A stretch of 64,000 bases of DNA from RHLJ01 sp965222205 (GTDB lineage: Bacteria; Bacteroidota; Rhodothermia; Balneolales; Balneolaceae), in NCBI GenBank assembly GCA_965222205.1, contig OZ244932.1, positions 1,736,001-1,800,000 on the forward strand, in the 5' to 3' direction. The translations under genes were made by a program, and so were the position numbers. Shown piece by piece: positions 1 through 8,841 of the stretch. A model generated the notes under the pieces. That model was not told the origin of the DNA, ran no database searches, and saw only the letters and a list, made by a program, of their open reading frames with translations. Position 1 is the first letter of the stretch. Every line of letters starts with the position of its first letter.

Positions 1-247
1 AGAATACAATTTTGTATACCAGTTACAGCTTGCTTCTTTTAACAATCAAAATGAAGCTCAGACGTCAGCACAACAGATTATCTCTTCCCTCGGAATTCCA
101 GTTACCGTGAGCCAGAATAATGAGGGAATGTACTACCTGGTAACTAACCGGATTATAGATTGGGACGAAGCAACTCAGCTATTTAGCAGAGCACAGCAAA
201 GCAGCCTTAACCTTGATCCTGTTATTTACTATTTAGAATATCTGTAG
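1..247 (+). CDS. SPOR-domain protein, C-terminal fragment
   Basis: The reading frame is open from the left edge (codons start at base 2) to a TAG at 245-247, giving about 81 residues. The visible part reads YQLQLASF, then a helical stretch rich in Gln/Ala, then GIPVTVSQ and YYLVTNR, and a final helix. This is the beta-alpha-beta-beta-alpha layout of a SPOR domain, which binds denuded glycan strands of septal peptidoglycan. In this family the domain is usually the C-terminal module of a secreted or membrane-anchored protein; the rest lies outside the window, so the full protein type is unknown. It converges on the pdh operon across a shared hairpin terminator. Confidence 0.7.
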   Translation, partial: EYNFVYQLQLASFNNQNEAQTSAQQIISSLGIPVTVSQNNEGMYYLVTNRIIDWDEATQLFSRAQQSSLNLDPVIYYLEYL

Positions 248-254
248 CAAAAAA

Positions 255-284
255 AAGGCTTCCTGGTTTTCCCCAGGAAGCCTT
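255..284. terminator. Bidirectional hairpin terminator between SPOR gene and pdhC
   Basis: A perfect 12-bp stem (AAGGCTTCCTGG paired with CCAGGAAGCCTT, loop of 6) lies between two convergent genes. An A-run on its left gives a T-run after the stem for minus-strand transcripts; the plus-strand side is A/T-rich with a weaker T tract. Confidence 0.85.
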
Positions 285-310
285 AAAAGAATTCTTTCTT
301 TTCCTCTGGA

Positions 311-1555
311 TCAGAGAAGCATCGATAATGGATTCTCAATCAGATTTCGAACGGTATTAAGGAATTGGGCAGCTTTAGCGCCATCAACCACTCTGTGATC
401 ACTGGATAAAGTCACTTTCATTCTCTTTCCGGCTACAATTTCTCCATTCTCAACTACCGGCACATCACGAATTGCTCCAACTGCCAGAATACAAGCGTTG
501 GGTGGGTTGATGATCGCTGTAAATTCTTCTATCCCAAACATCCCCAGATTACTAATGGTAAAGGTGCTTCCTTCCATCTGGTCTGGTTGGAGTTTACGAT
601 CCCGGGCAAGTCCCGCTAACTCTCTTGTTTCTGCTGAAATTTGAGACAATCCTTTTTTATCTGCGTGATTGATCACAGGAGTCATAAGTCCTTCATCAAT
701 TGCAACAGCTACGGCAACGTTTACATCACCATGCTGCATGATTACATCATCGTGCCAGGAACTGTTAATTGCCTGATGACGTGTTAAAGCAACTGCACAG
801 GCTTTCACTACAATATCGTTAAAGCTTATTTTAACATCGTTAGCCTCGTTCATTGCTTTTCGTGCTTCAAAAGCGGCTTTCATGTCGATGTCGATAGTTT
901 CGTAAAAGTGTGGATTAGTAAACTTACTTTCAGACAATCTTCGGGCAATCGCTTTTCTCATCTGAGACACTTTCACTTCTTTGCTTTCCAGACTTTCGAA
1001 AGAAGGAGCTGGAGTTGGGCTTGCGGCTGGCTTGGTTAATCCACCTGAGCCTTTGAAATCTTCTACATCTTTTTTAATTATGCGCCCTTCTGGTCCTGAA
1101 CCACTCACTCCTGAGAGGTCAATTCCTTTATCTTCCGCAATCTTTTTCGCCAGTGGAGACGCTTTCACTCTTCCATTATCAGAAGACGAACTTGCAGTAG
1201 GTGCGGACGCTTCTTCTTTAGTAGATTCAGATTCTGCATCCTTTTTAACTTCTTCTTTTTCTTCTGATGCAGAAGATGAACTTTCGCCCCCTTCAAGCAA
1301 GTCTGAAATATCTTCTCCCTCTTCTCCAACTACTGCAATTAATCCACCTAAAGGGACTGCATCGCCTTCTCCCGGAACAATCTTGAGGATAGTACCTGCA
1401 TCAAATACTTCTACATCCATCGTAGCCTTATCGGTTTCAACTTCAGCAATGATATCTCCAGCCTCTACAGTGTCCCCTTCTTTTACATTCCATTTCGCGA
1501 TTACCCCTTCTTCCATGGTATCGCTTAGCTTGGGCATTTCGATCTTAATAGCCAT
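311..1555 (-). CDS. pdhC: Pyruvate dehydrogenase E2, dihydrolipoamide acetyltransferase
   Basis: This 414-residue E2 core subunit transfers the acetyl group from lipoamide to CoA. It has one N-terminal lipoyl domain (residues 1-80) with the lipoyl lysine K43 in ETDKATMDV, an acidic Ser/Glu-rich linker, a peripheral-subunit-binding domain (about 129-168, ASPLAKKIAEDKGIDL), a Pro/Ala linker, and the catalytic domain from about 195 to the end. The catalytic His387 and Asp391 sit in DHRVVDG. It is the last gene of pdhA-pdhB-pdhC: its start lies 21 bp downstream of the pdhB stop. The E3 lipoamide dehydrogenase gene is not in the window. The specific substrate is inferred from the E1 partners; a branched-chain complex is less likely. 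Confidence 0.95.
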   Translation of the reverse strand: MAIKIEMPKLSDTMEEGVIAKWNVKEGDTVEAGDIIAEVETDKATMDVEVFDAGTILKIVPGEGDAVPLGGLIAVVGEEGEDISDLLEGGESSSSASEEKEEVKKDAESESTKEEASAPTASSSSDNGRVKASPLAKKIAEDKGIDLSGVSGSGPEGRIIKKDVEDFKGSGGLTKPAASPTPAPSFESLESKEVKVSQMRKAIARRLSESKFTNPHFYETIDIDMKAAFEARKAMNEANDVKISFNDIVVKACAVALTRHQAINSSWHDDVIMQHGDVNVAVAVAIDEGLMTPVINHADKKGLSQISAETRELAGLARDRKLQPDQMEGSTFTISNLGMFGIEEFTAIINPPNACILAVGAIRDVPVVENGEIVAGKRMKVTLSSDHRVVDGAKAAQFLNTVRNLIENPLSMLL

Positions 1556-1576
1556 AATTAATGAATTTGAGTGATT

Positions 1577-2560
1577 TTAAGTTCTGTATGTAACCTGATT
1601 GACAGCATCGATAACCTGTTTTGGACTTGGGAACCAGGCATCAAAAAGCTTTTTCGAAAATGGGGCGTTCACATCCGGAAGGCAAACCCTTTGTACCGGA
1701 GCATCCAGATAATCAAATGCCTCACGTTGAATCAAAAATCCGATTTCAGCTGCAAATCCTGCAAACGGATGCGCTTCATCTACCACAACACATCGGTTGG
1801 TTTTCTTGATAGATTCAATAATTAAGGGCAGATCCAATGGTTTAACGGTTCGGGGATCAATAATCTCTACTTCCACGCCGTCTTTAGCAAGCTGATTAGC
1901 AGCCTGAACCGCAACATGGTACATCTTACCATGAGCAACAATCGTTACATCGCTGCCTTCGCGCTTTATTTTTCCTTTCCCAATCGGGATGATATAATCT
2001 TCTTCATCAGAAACCTCGCCTTTCAATCCATACATTTGCTCAGATTCCATGAAAATCACCGGATTATCATCCCGAATAGCTGATTTCATCAATCCTTTCG
2101 CGTCATCTGGCTCAGACACATAGATCACTTTAAGTCCAGGAAAATGAGCATACATAGAGTCATAAGCCACAGAGTGAGTTGCTCCCAATTGACCTGCTGA
2201 AGCATTTGGCCCACGGAACACGATGGGGCAATCAGCCTGGCCACCGGTCATATACTTTACTTTGGTCGCGTGATTTATAATCTGATCTGCTGCAAGTACT
2301 GCAAAGTTGAAGGTCATAAACTCAATAATTGGACGAAGACCCTGCATGGCAGCACCTACTCCAATTCCGGCAAATCCAAGCTCAGAAATCGGAGTATCGA
2401 TAACTCGTTTGAACCCATATTTATCCAGAAGACCTTCGGTAACTTTGTATGCGCCATTATATTCGGCCACTTCTTCACCCATGACGAAAACGGATTCGTC
2501 ACGTCCCATTTCTTCATCAATTGCGTGTTTAATTGCTTCTCTAAATTGTAATTCAGCCAT
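1577..2560 (-). CDS. pdhB: Pyruvate dehydrogenase E1 beta subunit
   Basis: This 327-residue transketolase-like subunit forms the alpha2-beta2 E1 enzyme with PdhA and helps bind thiamine diphosphate for pyruvate decarboxylation and lipoyl acetylation. It opens with MAELQFREAIKHAIDEEM and carries the family stretches EEVAEYNGAYKVTEGL, DTPISELGFAGIGVGAAMQGLRP and FRGPNASAG. The C-terminal transketolase domain shows VVVDEAHPFAGFAAEI. The gene starts 23 bp after the pdhA stop and ends 21 bp before pdhC, so one transcript is expected. Length is normal and no key region is missing. Confidence 0.96.
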   Translation of the reverse strand: MAELQFREAIKHAIDEEMGRDESVFVMGEEVAEYNGAYKVTEGLLDKYGFKRVIDTPISELGFAGIGVGAAMQGLRPIIEFMTFNFAVLAADQIINHATKVKYMTGGQADCPIVFRGPNASAGQLGATHSVAYDSMYAHFPGLKVIYVSEPDDAKGLMKSAIRDDNPVIFMESEQMYGLKGEVSDEEDYIIPIGKGKIKREGSDVTIVAHGKMYHVAVQAANQLAKDGVEVEIIDPRTVKPLDLPLIIESIKKTNRCVVVDEAHPFAGFAAEIGFLIQREAFDYLDAPVQRVCLPDVNAPFSKKLFDAWFPSPKQVIDAVNQVTYRT

Positions 2561-2583
2561 TATTAGTAGTTAGTCTCTTAAAA

Positions 2584-3684
2584 TTAAACGTGGAAATAAG
2601 GATCGTCCTCAACAAACATATCGTCGTACATTTCCGACTCTTCCGGGAATGGGGATTCATCCGCAAATTCAACAGCATCAAGCACTTCCTGATCGATTCG
2701 GTCTTCCGCTTCACTGAAGAAATCTTCATCCGCCACTTTATTAGACAGAATGTAATCCTTTAACTTAAGGATGGGATCAATCTTCTGGTATTCTTCTAAT
2801 TCGTCTTTGGTTCTGTATTTCTGTGGATCTGACATTGAGTGTCCGCGGTAGCGATACGTCCGAATCTCCACAAAATAGGGCTCTGAATTATCCCGAACAT
2901 CATCCGCGATTTCTTTCATTTTCTCATACACAGAAAATACATCCATTCCGTTGATTACCGCACTCTTCATGCCATATCCCTTGGCACGATCAACGATTTC
3001 GGCTACGGTATGACGTTTAGCCGCAGTACCCATGGAATATCCATTGTTTTCGACTACAAAGATAACGGGGAGCTTCCAAAGCTGGGCCATATTCATCGTT
3101 TCATGCAAAGCTCCCTGATCTACGGCTCCATCCCCAAAAAAAGTAGCTGAAATGTTACCCGTTCTTTTGTATTTGTTTCCAAAAGCGAGTCCTGCCCCAA
3201 TAGGAATATGTCCACCTACAATTCCATATCCGCCCCAGAAATGGTTTTCTGCTTTGGCGAAGTGCATGGAACCTCCTTTCCCTTTCGAACAGCCTGTGGC
3301 CTTACCAAAAAGCTCTGCCATTCCTTCGTTCGGAGTTATACCACGACATAATCCCCAGCCGTGATCCCGATATCCGGTAATAATATCATCATTGTCATCA
3401 AAAGCGAATACCGTACCTGTAGAAATAGCTTCCTGACCAATATATAAATGCAGAAATCCACCGAATTTCCCCTTCTGATACTGTTGCATCGATCGTTCTT
3501 CGAAGCGACGTTGCAGATACATTTGCTCATACATGGCTTTCAGATCATCTTCTGAAAGTCCCAATGCTTTATGTTTCTTTTTGGTAGCCGGGGGTAAATC
3601 CACCCCTTTTTGTACCACTCCGTCGCTTTCTTCGCCTATGCCACGGGGGGCAAAAACGATATCGTCTTTTTTCTTATTCGCCAT
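2584..3684 (-). CDS. pdhA: Pyruvate dehydrogenase E1 alpha subunit
   Basis: This 366-residue thiamine-diphosphate-dependent subunit starts the PDH reaction. The TDP-binding motif is clear: GDGAVDQGALHETMN followed by the VVENNGYSMGT region. The phosphorylation-loop-like stretch YRYRGHSMSDPQKYRTKDE is present, although kinase control is not expected in a bacterium. The N-terminal 30 or so residues, rich in Lys/Asp, are an extension before the conserved MYEQMYLQRRFEERS helix. It is the first gene of pdhA-pdhB-pdhC; 87 bp separate it from the alaS stop, which leaves room for its own promoter. Confidence 0.96.
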   Translation of the reverse strand: MANKKKDDIVFAPRGIGEESDGVVQKGVDLPPATKKKHKALGLSEDDLKAMYEQMYLQRRFEERSMQQYQKGKFGGFLHLYIGQEAISTGTVFAFDDNDDIITGYRDHGWGLCRGITPNEGMAELFGKATGCSKGKGGSMHFAKAENHFWGGYGIVGGHIPIGAGLAFGNKYKRTGNISATFFGDGAVDQGALHETMNMAQLWKLPVIFVVENNGYSMGTAAKRHTVAEIVDRAKGYGMKSAVINGMDVFSVYEKMKEIADDVRDNSEPYFVEIRTYRYRGHSMSDPQKYRTKDELEEYQKIDPILKLKDYILSNKVADEDFFSEAEDRIDQEVLDAVEFADESPFPEESEMYDDMFVEDDPYFHV

Positions 3685-3771
3685 AGTTAGTTTATTCTTA
3701 TCGGTGACCCTTCAAAAGGGCTCAAAATATATCTATTTTTTTGGAAGTTTTCGTGATTGGATTTATCTGAT

Positions 3772-6441
3772 TCAGTTAATGCTTTCCAGCACAATATCAT
3801 TCACCTTTTCCAATGCTTCTCCAAGTTTTTCGGGATTTCGTCCTCCTGCTGTTGCAAGATTAGGTTGTCCACCACCTCCACCGCCAACTAATCGCCCTAA
3901 TTGACCAACTAAAGCACCGGCTTTTACTCCTTTTTCTTTAATGAGGTCTTCAGTAACCGCCACCATCAGGAATACCTTCCCTTCTGCTTCATCTCTTGAT
4001 CCAAGCACAGTAACTGTGTTTTCAGGTGATTTCTGAAGGGCATCATACCCGAGTTGTTTAAGCACTCCCATATCAGCGCCGGAGATTTCGCCCTTCACTA
4101 AGGAAATGGAACCATCTATGTTTTCTGAACTCTTTAACAGTTCATCGAGCTTAGCTCCGGTGTTCTGAAGATTGAGCTTTTCCAGTTCTTTCTCTAAAGC
4201 TTTCTTTTCATCCTGAAGCTTTTGAATGCTTGCCACCAGATCATCAGTCTGACCAAAGGCAGATTTAATGTTTTGAACAGTATGTTTTTCATCCCGAATA
4301 AGTTTATCTGCTGCTTTTCCGGTAACTGCTTCAATTCTTCGGATTCCTGCAGCCACTGAGCTTTCGTGCACAAATCGAAAATATCCAATTTCGCCCGTGG
4401 CTCCCACGTGAGTTCCACCACATAATTCCACGGAATAGTCTTCATCAAAAGTAATTACACGAACAAAATTGCCATATTTCTCCCCAAAAAGCATCATAGC
4501 TCCTTTTCCACGGGCTTCCTCAATGGGAACATTTCGTTCTTCAATTAGCGGGATATTCTCCTGAATCTTCTCATTCACCTGTGCTTCCACTTCATCCAGT
4601 TGTTCTGGTGTCATAGCCTCATAGTGAGAGAAATCGAATCGAAGGTGATGCTCATTTACTAAAGATCCTTTCTGAGCTACATGTTCACCTAGAACATCAC
4701 GAAGTGCTGCATGAGCAAGATGTGTTGCCGAATGATGCTTCTGTATTTCGAAGCGGCGGTGCACATCGATAATTGCCGTCCAGATACCTTCTAAACTATC
4801 CGGAAGTTTTTCGGTGTAGTGGATATAATTCCCCTGAGCCTTTTGTACATCAACTATATGGATAAACTCATCACCATTGCTGAGCATCCCTGTATCAGCA
4901 ACCTGACCACCACTCTCAGCATAAAATGGAGTTTTAGAGAGTTGGAGAGCAAAACGTTCTCCTTCTTTTCGGTAAGCTGTTATGTTTACTTCTGACTCAA
5001 AATCATCATAGCCAACAAATTCGAAATCCTGAGCTTTGTTAATAGTTACCCACTCATTGATTGAGCTTTGATCGACTCCAAATTTCCCGGCTGCACGAGC
5101 CCGGTCTTTCTGCTCCTGCATGTTTTTAGTGAAGCCTTCTACATCCACTTCCACATTTTGTTCACGAGCCATTAACTGGGTTAAATCGATCGGAAAACCA
5201 TAAGTATCGTGCAGTTTGAATGCATCTTCTCCTGAAAGCTTATTCTTGCCATCAATCATTTCATTGAAGATATCAATGCCTTGCCCGAGCGTTTTTAAGA
5301 AGCTCTTTTCTTCGGCACGGACTACATTGGTGATATATTCTTGCTGAGCTACAATCTCCGGGAAAACATCTTTAAACTGGTCTGCGAGCACATCCACCAA
5401 CTTGTACATAAATGGTTCTTTGAATCCAAGCTTGTCCCAGCCATAACGAATCGCACGACGTTGAATGCGCCGGATTACATAACCGCGTCCATCATTTCCC
5501 GGTGAGGCTCCATCTGCAATCGAAAAAACTACAGCCCGGATGTGATCAGCGATAACACGCATAGCAATGTCTTTCGCTTCATCAGCTCCATACTTAATTC
5601 CCGTCAGTTTCGAAATCTCTTCAAGCAACGGAGTGAAAACATCGGAATCGTAATTCGAGAGTTTTCCCTGTAATACCGCACACACACGTTCGAACCCCAT
5701 TCCCGTATCCACATGCTTAGCAGGAAGTGTTTTAAGTGCTCCGCCTACCTGTCTGTTGAACTGAATGAAAACAAGGTTCCAGATTTCAATAACTCTGGGG
5801 TCATCCATATTTACAAGTTCAGCGCCATCCTGCTTTTTTCGCTCCTCTGCTGATCGTAAATCAATATGCAATTCAGAACATGGACCACAAGGACCGGTAT
5901 CTCCCATTTCCCAGAAATTGTCTTTCTTGTCGAACTTCAGGATATGATCATGAGCAATGGATGTCTCACTTTTCCAAAGCTCGATCGCTTCATCGTCTAC
6001 AGGGAGGCCGTCCTCTTTATCTCCACCAAAAACGGTGGCGTACAAGCGATCCGGGTCCATTCCCCACTTGTCCACCAAAAGCTCCCAGGCCCAGGCAATG
6101 GCTTCCTTTTTGAAATAATCTCCAAACGACCAATTACCCAACATCTCGAACAAGGTGTGATGATAGGTATCGTGCCCTACCTCCTCAAGGTCGTTATGTT
6201 TCCCGCTCACCCGGATACATTTCTGTGTATCAGCCGCACGACTCCATGTTTTGCCCTCATGTTGCAAAGCGTTCTCTTCACCCAAAAAAATAGGCTTGAA
6301 TTGATTCATTCCGGCATTTGTGAACAAAAGCGTGGGATCATCTTTTGGAACAACAGGCGCACTTTCAACAATGGCATGTTCCTTCTCTGAGAAGAATTCC
6401 AGAAATTCGTTTCTAATTTGGGAAGATGTCTTAACGGACAT
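3772..6441 (-). CDS. alaS: Alanyl-tRNA synthetase
   Basis: This 889-residue class II synthetase charges tRNA-Ala and edits Ser/Gly mischarging. The catalytic core (1 to about 240) includes TNAGMNQFKPIFLG and the DTGPCGPCSE block. The tRNA-recognition part follows, then the editing domain with PFYAESGGQVADTG (505-518) and the metal ligands H570 and H574 (HHSATH) plus C674 and H678 (CGGTH). The C-terminal DHHA1 domain carries the Gly-rich GGGGGGQPNLATAGG signature. Length matches full-length bacterial AlaS and all zinc-site residues are present. It starts 114 bp from the divergent DUF502 gene. Confidence 0.98.
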   Translation of the reverse strand: MSVKTSSQIRNEFLEFFSEKEHAIVESAPVVPKDDPTLLFTNAGMNQFKPIFLGEENALQHEGKTWSRAADTQKCIRVSGKHNDLEEVGHDTYHHTLFEMLGNWSFGDYFKKEAIAWAWELLVDKWGMDPDRLYATVFGGDKEDGLPVDDEAIELWKSETSIAHDHILKFDKKDNFWEMGDTGPCGPCSELHIDLRSAEERKKQDGAELVNMDDPRVIEIWNLVFIQFNRQVGGALKTLPAKHVDTGMGFERVCAVLQGKLSNYDSDVFTPLLEEISKLTGIKYGADEAKDIAMRVIADHIRAVVFSIADGASPGNDGRGYVIRRIQRRAIRYGWDKLGFKEPFMYKLVDVLADQFKDVFPEIVAQQEYITNVVRAEEKSFLKTLGQGIDIFNEMIDGKNKLSGEDAFKLHDTYGFPIDLTQLMAREQNVEVDVEGFTKNMQEQKDRARAAGKFGVDQSSINEWVTINKAQDFEFVGYDDFESEVNITAYRKEGERFALQLSKTPFYAESGGQVADTGMLSNGDEFIHIVDVQKAQGNYIHYTEKLPDSLEGIWTAIIDVHRRFEIQKHHSATHLAHAALRDVLGEHVAQKGSLVNEHHLRFDFSHYEAMTPEQLDEVEAQVNEKIQENIPLIEERNVPIEEARGKGAMMLFGEKYGNFVRVITFDEDYSVELCGGTHVGATGEIGYFRFVHESSVAAGIRRIEAVTGKAADKLIRDEKHTVQNIKSAFGQTDDLVASIQKLQDEKKALEKELEKLNLQNTGAKLDELLKSSENIDGSISLVKGEISGADMGVLKQLGYDALQKSPENTVTVLGSRDEAEGKVFLMVAVTEDLIKEKGVKAGALVGQLGRLVGGGGGGQPNLATAGGRNPEKLGEALEKVNDIVLESIN

Positions 6442-6555
6442 TAATTTATGCTGTAAAAATTTAAATTTTTGAGGGTGGGAAGATAGAAAATTTCCTACTC
6501 TAACTCATGGAACTAATTGAACAGCTGAAAGTTATCACACAAAACAACTAATCTG

Positions 6556-7125
6556 ATGAAAACAATTTTAAATTACTTTTTAAGAGGGATGTTAATTGTA
6601 TTCCCTTTGGGGGCTACCATTTACCTGGTGAGCATAACTATCAATTGGGTGAATAGTATTTTCAATAACCTGTTTTTTGGATGGTTTGAATGGAATATTC
6701 CTGGGCTAGGAATACTTTCCGGATTTATCATCATCTCATTAGTTGGTTTTGTATTTACCCGCGCATTTACCAAACCAATCGTTCATTTATTTGAGAATCT
6801 ATTCTCCAAAACGCCTCTTGTAAGCATTATTTATACTTCGCTAAGAGATCTGACGGAAGCTTTTGTAGGTGATAAAAAGAAGTTTACTAAACCCGTCCGG
6901 GTTCAATTTGGTGAAATGGGAATGATCCGTTTTGGCTTCATTACTCAGGAAACACTTTCCAATTTGGAGCTTGAAAATGAGGTAGCCGTATACTGTCCAC
7001 ATTCCTATAATTTCTCGGGAAACCTGTACATCGTACCAAGAGATGCTGTTACACCTGTTAAAGCAGAGCCAGCAGACTTCATGCGCTTTATTGTTTCGGG
7101 TGGAGTGACTGGGTTTGGGAAGTAA
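6556..7125 (+). CDS. DUF502 family membrane protein
   Basis: This 189-residue protein has two membrane segments (about 8-27 and 48-70) separated by a short loop, followed by a soluble C-terminal domain. The stretch PLGATIYLVSITINWV and the later TPLVSIIYTSLRDLTEAF match the DUF502 family, which is widespread in bacteria and plants (COV proteins) and of unknown biochemical role. The gene stands alone, divergent from alaS and convergent with the ferredoxin-NADP reductase. The family call rests on pattern recognition; the function is unknown. Confidence 0.8.
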   Translation: MKTILNYFLRGMLIVFPLGATIYLVSITINWVNSIFNNLFFGWFEWNIPGLGILSGFIIISLVGFVFTRAFTKPIVHLFENLFSKTPLVSIIYTSLRDLTEAFVGDKKKFTKPVRVQFGEMGMIRFGFITQETLSNLELENEVAVYCPHSYNFSGNLYIVPRDAVTPVKAEPADFMRFIVSGGVTGFGK

Positions 7126-7187
7126 AGTGCCACTAAAACTCGAAAACACTGATCTTTGATCTTTATGCTTTAGTGGGATATCAACTA

Positions 7188-8111
7188 TTAGTAAACCTCT
7201 TCGAAGGTTCTTGCTGAAGGTTTTATCATTGTTTTTACTTCTTCCCAGCTCCACTCGTTCGGATCTTCAGATTCCGGCTGACCTTTTAGTCGCAGGTATT
7301 CCATAAATCCTTTCTTAGCGAGATTGTGATAGATTCCTGATTCCATTCCCTTCATTCCACAGAGATAAATGAGTGTATTGTCTTTACCGAGAATTGGGCT
7401 CAGAATTTCTTCCTGATCATCGATAGCAGTTTGCACATAGTATTTACTTCCATCAGCACGCCGGTCTTCCCTGGAAATCATTTTGATATAATGGAAATTA
7501 TCATGCTTTTCAGCCATTTCGTTAAAGAACTTTGGATAGAGTACATCGGTTCTATATGGGCAGCCAAACACAAGTGCAACATCTCCTTTAAAGCCAGATT
7601 CGAAGAGCTCAATAATCATTCCTCGAAAGGGTGCAATCCCGGTTCCTGTGGCAAAGAACACATAGTTGAAATCGTCTACATTTTCGGGCAGCAAATATCT
7701 TCGCCCACTTGGCCCTGTTACTTTCAGCTTATCTCCGGGCTTAAGATTACAGAGATAATTGGAACACACTCCTAAATAGAAAGTCCCATCCACTTCCTCG
7801 TTTGCTCGTTTAACAGTAGTTGATACCAAATGCTTTTTACCACCTTCTCCTTTTGATGGAGATGAAACGGAATACAATCTTAGTTTATGAGGTCTGCCTT
7901 TTTCAGTTTCTCCTGGAGGTAAAACACCAATAGATTGCCCAACTTTAAATTTGCCTTCCAGATCTGTACCCGAAATATCAAAGGTCATGTGCCGAACAAT
8001 ATTAGGGCTGCTTTCTGCGGTACAAATATAGTTTTCAACCACAGTGGCTTCAGTTGGATTTTTGGGTGAATGAATATTGAGTTCAACTTCGGGTAAGATT
8101 ATTTCTGGCAT
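7188..8111 (-). CDS. Plant-type ferredoxin-NADP+ reductase
   Basis: This 307-residue FAD enzyme passes electrons between NADP(H) and ferredoxin or flavodoxin. The FAD-binding motif RLYS lies at 78-81, followed by the plastid-type stretch GVCSNYLC (114-121, both Cys present). The NADP-binding domain begins with GTGIAPFR (156-163) and has the CGMKGM loop. The chain ends in Tyr (EEVY), which in plant and cyanobacterial FNR stacks on the flavin. These features separate it from the thioredoxin-reductase-like and short bacterial FNR types. There is no phycobilisome-linker or transit extension. No ferredoxin gene lies next to it, so the partner is unknown. Confidence 0.9.
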   Translation of the reverse strand: MPEIILPEVELNIHSPKNPTEATVVENYICTAESSPNIVRHMTFDISGTDLEGKFKVGQSIGVLPPGETEKGRPHKLRLYSVSSPSKGEGGKKHLVSTTVKRANEEVDGTFYLGVCSNYLCNLKPGDKLKVTGPSGRRYLLPENVDDFNYVFFATGTGIAPFRGMIIELFESGFKGDVALVFGCPYRTDVLYPKFFNEMAEKHDNFHYIKMISREDRRADGSKYYVQTAIDDQEEILSPILGKDNTLIYLCGMKGMESGIYHNLAKKGFMEYLRLKGQPESEDPNEWSWEEVKTMIKPSARTFEEVY

Positions 8112-8136
8112 AGGTCTGGATAATTAGGTGCATAAA

Positions 8137-8168
8137 AAAATCCCAGTCAATGTAATGACTGGGATTTT
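8137..8168 (-). terminator. Hairpin terminator after the small outer-membrane protein gene
   Basis: A 13-bp perfect stem (AAAATCCCAGTCA with TGACTGGGATTTT, 6-base loop) lies 40 bp past the stop of the beta-barrel gene on the minus strand and is followed by a T-run in that direction. Confidence 0.85.
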
Positions 8169-8207
8169 AAATAAGAAGTATGAATAAATTAAGTAGTCAA
8201 AACTTAT

Positions 8208-8774
8208 TTAGAAATAAAAGGTAAGTCCGGCAGTAACTACATTTCCGCTGTACTCTTTATCCCCTAAATCGTCATTGCTTCCATCCAGAAACAAATATCT
8301 GTAATCGGCATTAAGTGCTGCCTTATCAGTTAATGGTAAATCCAGACCAAACCCTAAGTGATAACCTAAGTTAACTTCTGCCTCGGTACTATTAGAAAAC
8401 GTACCATCGTATTCGTAGATGTTGTAATAAGCTCCTAACCCAGCTAACCCGTAAGGTTGGAAATTCGGCGCGATAGGAACAAATAGAAGTAAAGAAGTAG
8501 TTACCGGAATTTGTCTCAGGCTGATTTCTCCACCTGTAACATCGTACGTTTGTTCTCCACGATATTCGGCTGCCAGCTCAAATCCCACAACTTTACCCCT
8601 GAATCTTGCCTGTCCACCAATAAACATGGTACCATCTTCGGCATCAGGAGCTTTGTAATATCCAATCCGGGGACCAATACCAGATTTATCCTTCAAAATA
8701 AAATCCTGAGCGGATGTACTTGTTGTAAAAGCTGCTATTAATAGAAAAGTAAATAGTGTAGTTAAATTCTTCAT
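8208..8774 (-). CDS. Small outer-membrane beta-barrel protein
   Basis: I place the start at the second Met, where MKNLTTLFTFLLIAAF forms a normal signal peptide cleaved after STSAQ; an upstream Met would add eight Asn/Gln-rich residues. The mature part of about 165 residues alternates hydrophobic and polar residues in beta-strand fashion and ends in VVTAGLTFYF, an aromatic C-terminus typical of outer-membrane barrels. Phrases such as LGLGAYYNIYEYDG and ALNADYRYLFLDG resemble OmpA/OmpW-like eight-stranded porin-family proteins. It is monocistronic with its own terminator. Ligand or function cannot be told from the sequence. Confidence 0.75.
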   Translation of the reverse strand: MKNLTTLFTFLLIAAFTTSTSAQDFILKDKSGIGPRIGYYKAPDAEDGTMFIGGQARFRGKVVGFELAAEYRGEQTYDVTGGEISLRQIPVTTSLLLFVPIAPNFQPYGLAGLGAYYNIYEYDGTFSNSTEAEVNLGYHLGFGLDLPLTDKAALNADYRYLFLDGSNDDLGDKEYSGNVVTAGLTFYF

Positions 8775-8841
8775 GTTATTCTGATTGTTGTTATTCAATC
8801 AATTAAACAGGGTAATTAACTACATGTTCCAAATAATAATC

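Noticed and set aside
5866..6390. Long open frame on the plus strand
   Set aside because: It lies inside alaS on the opposite strand and has no domain or signal; it is a shadow of the real gene.
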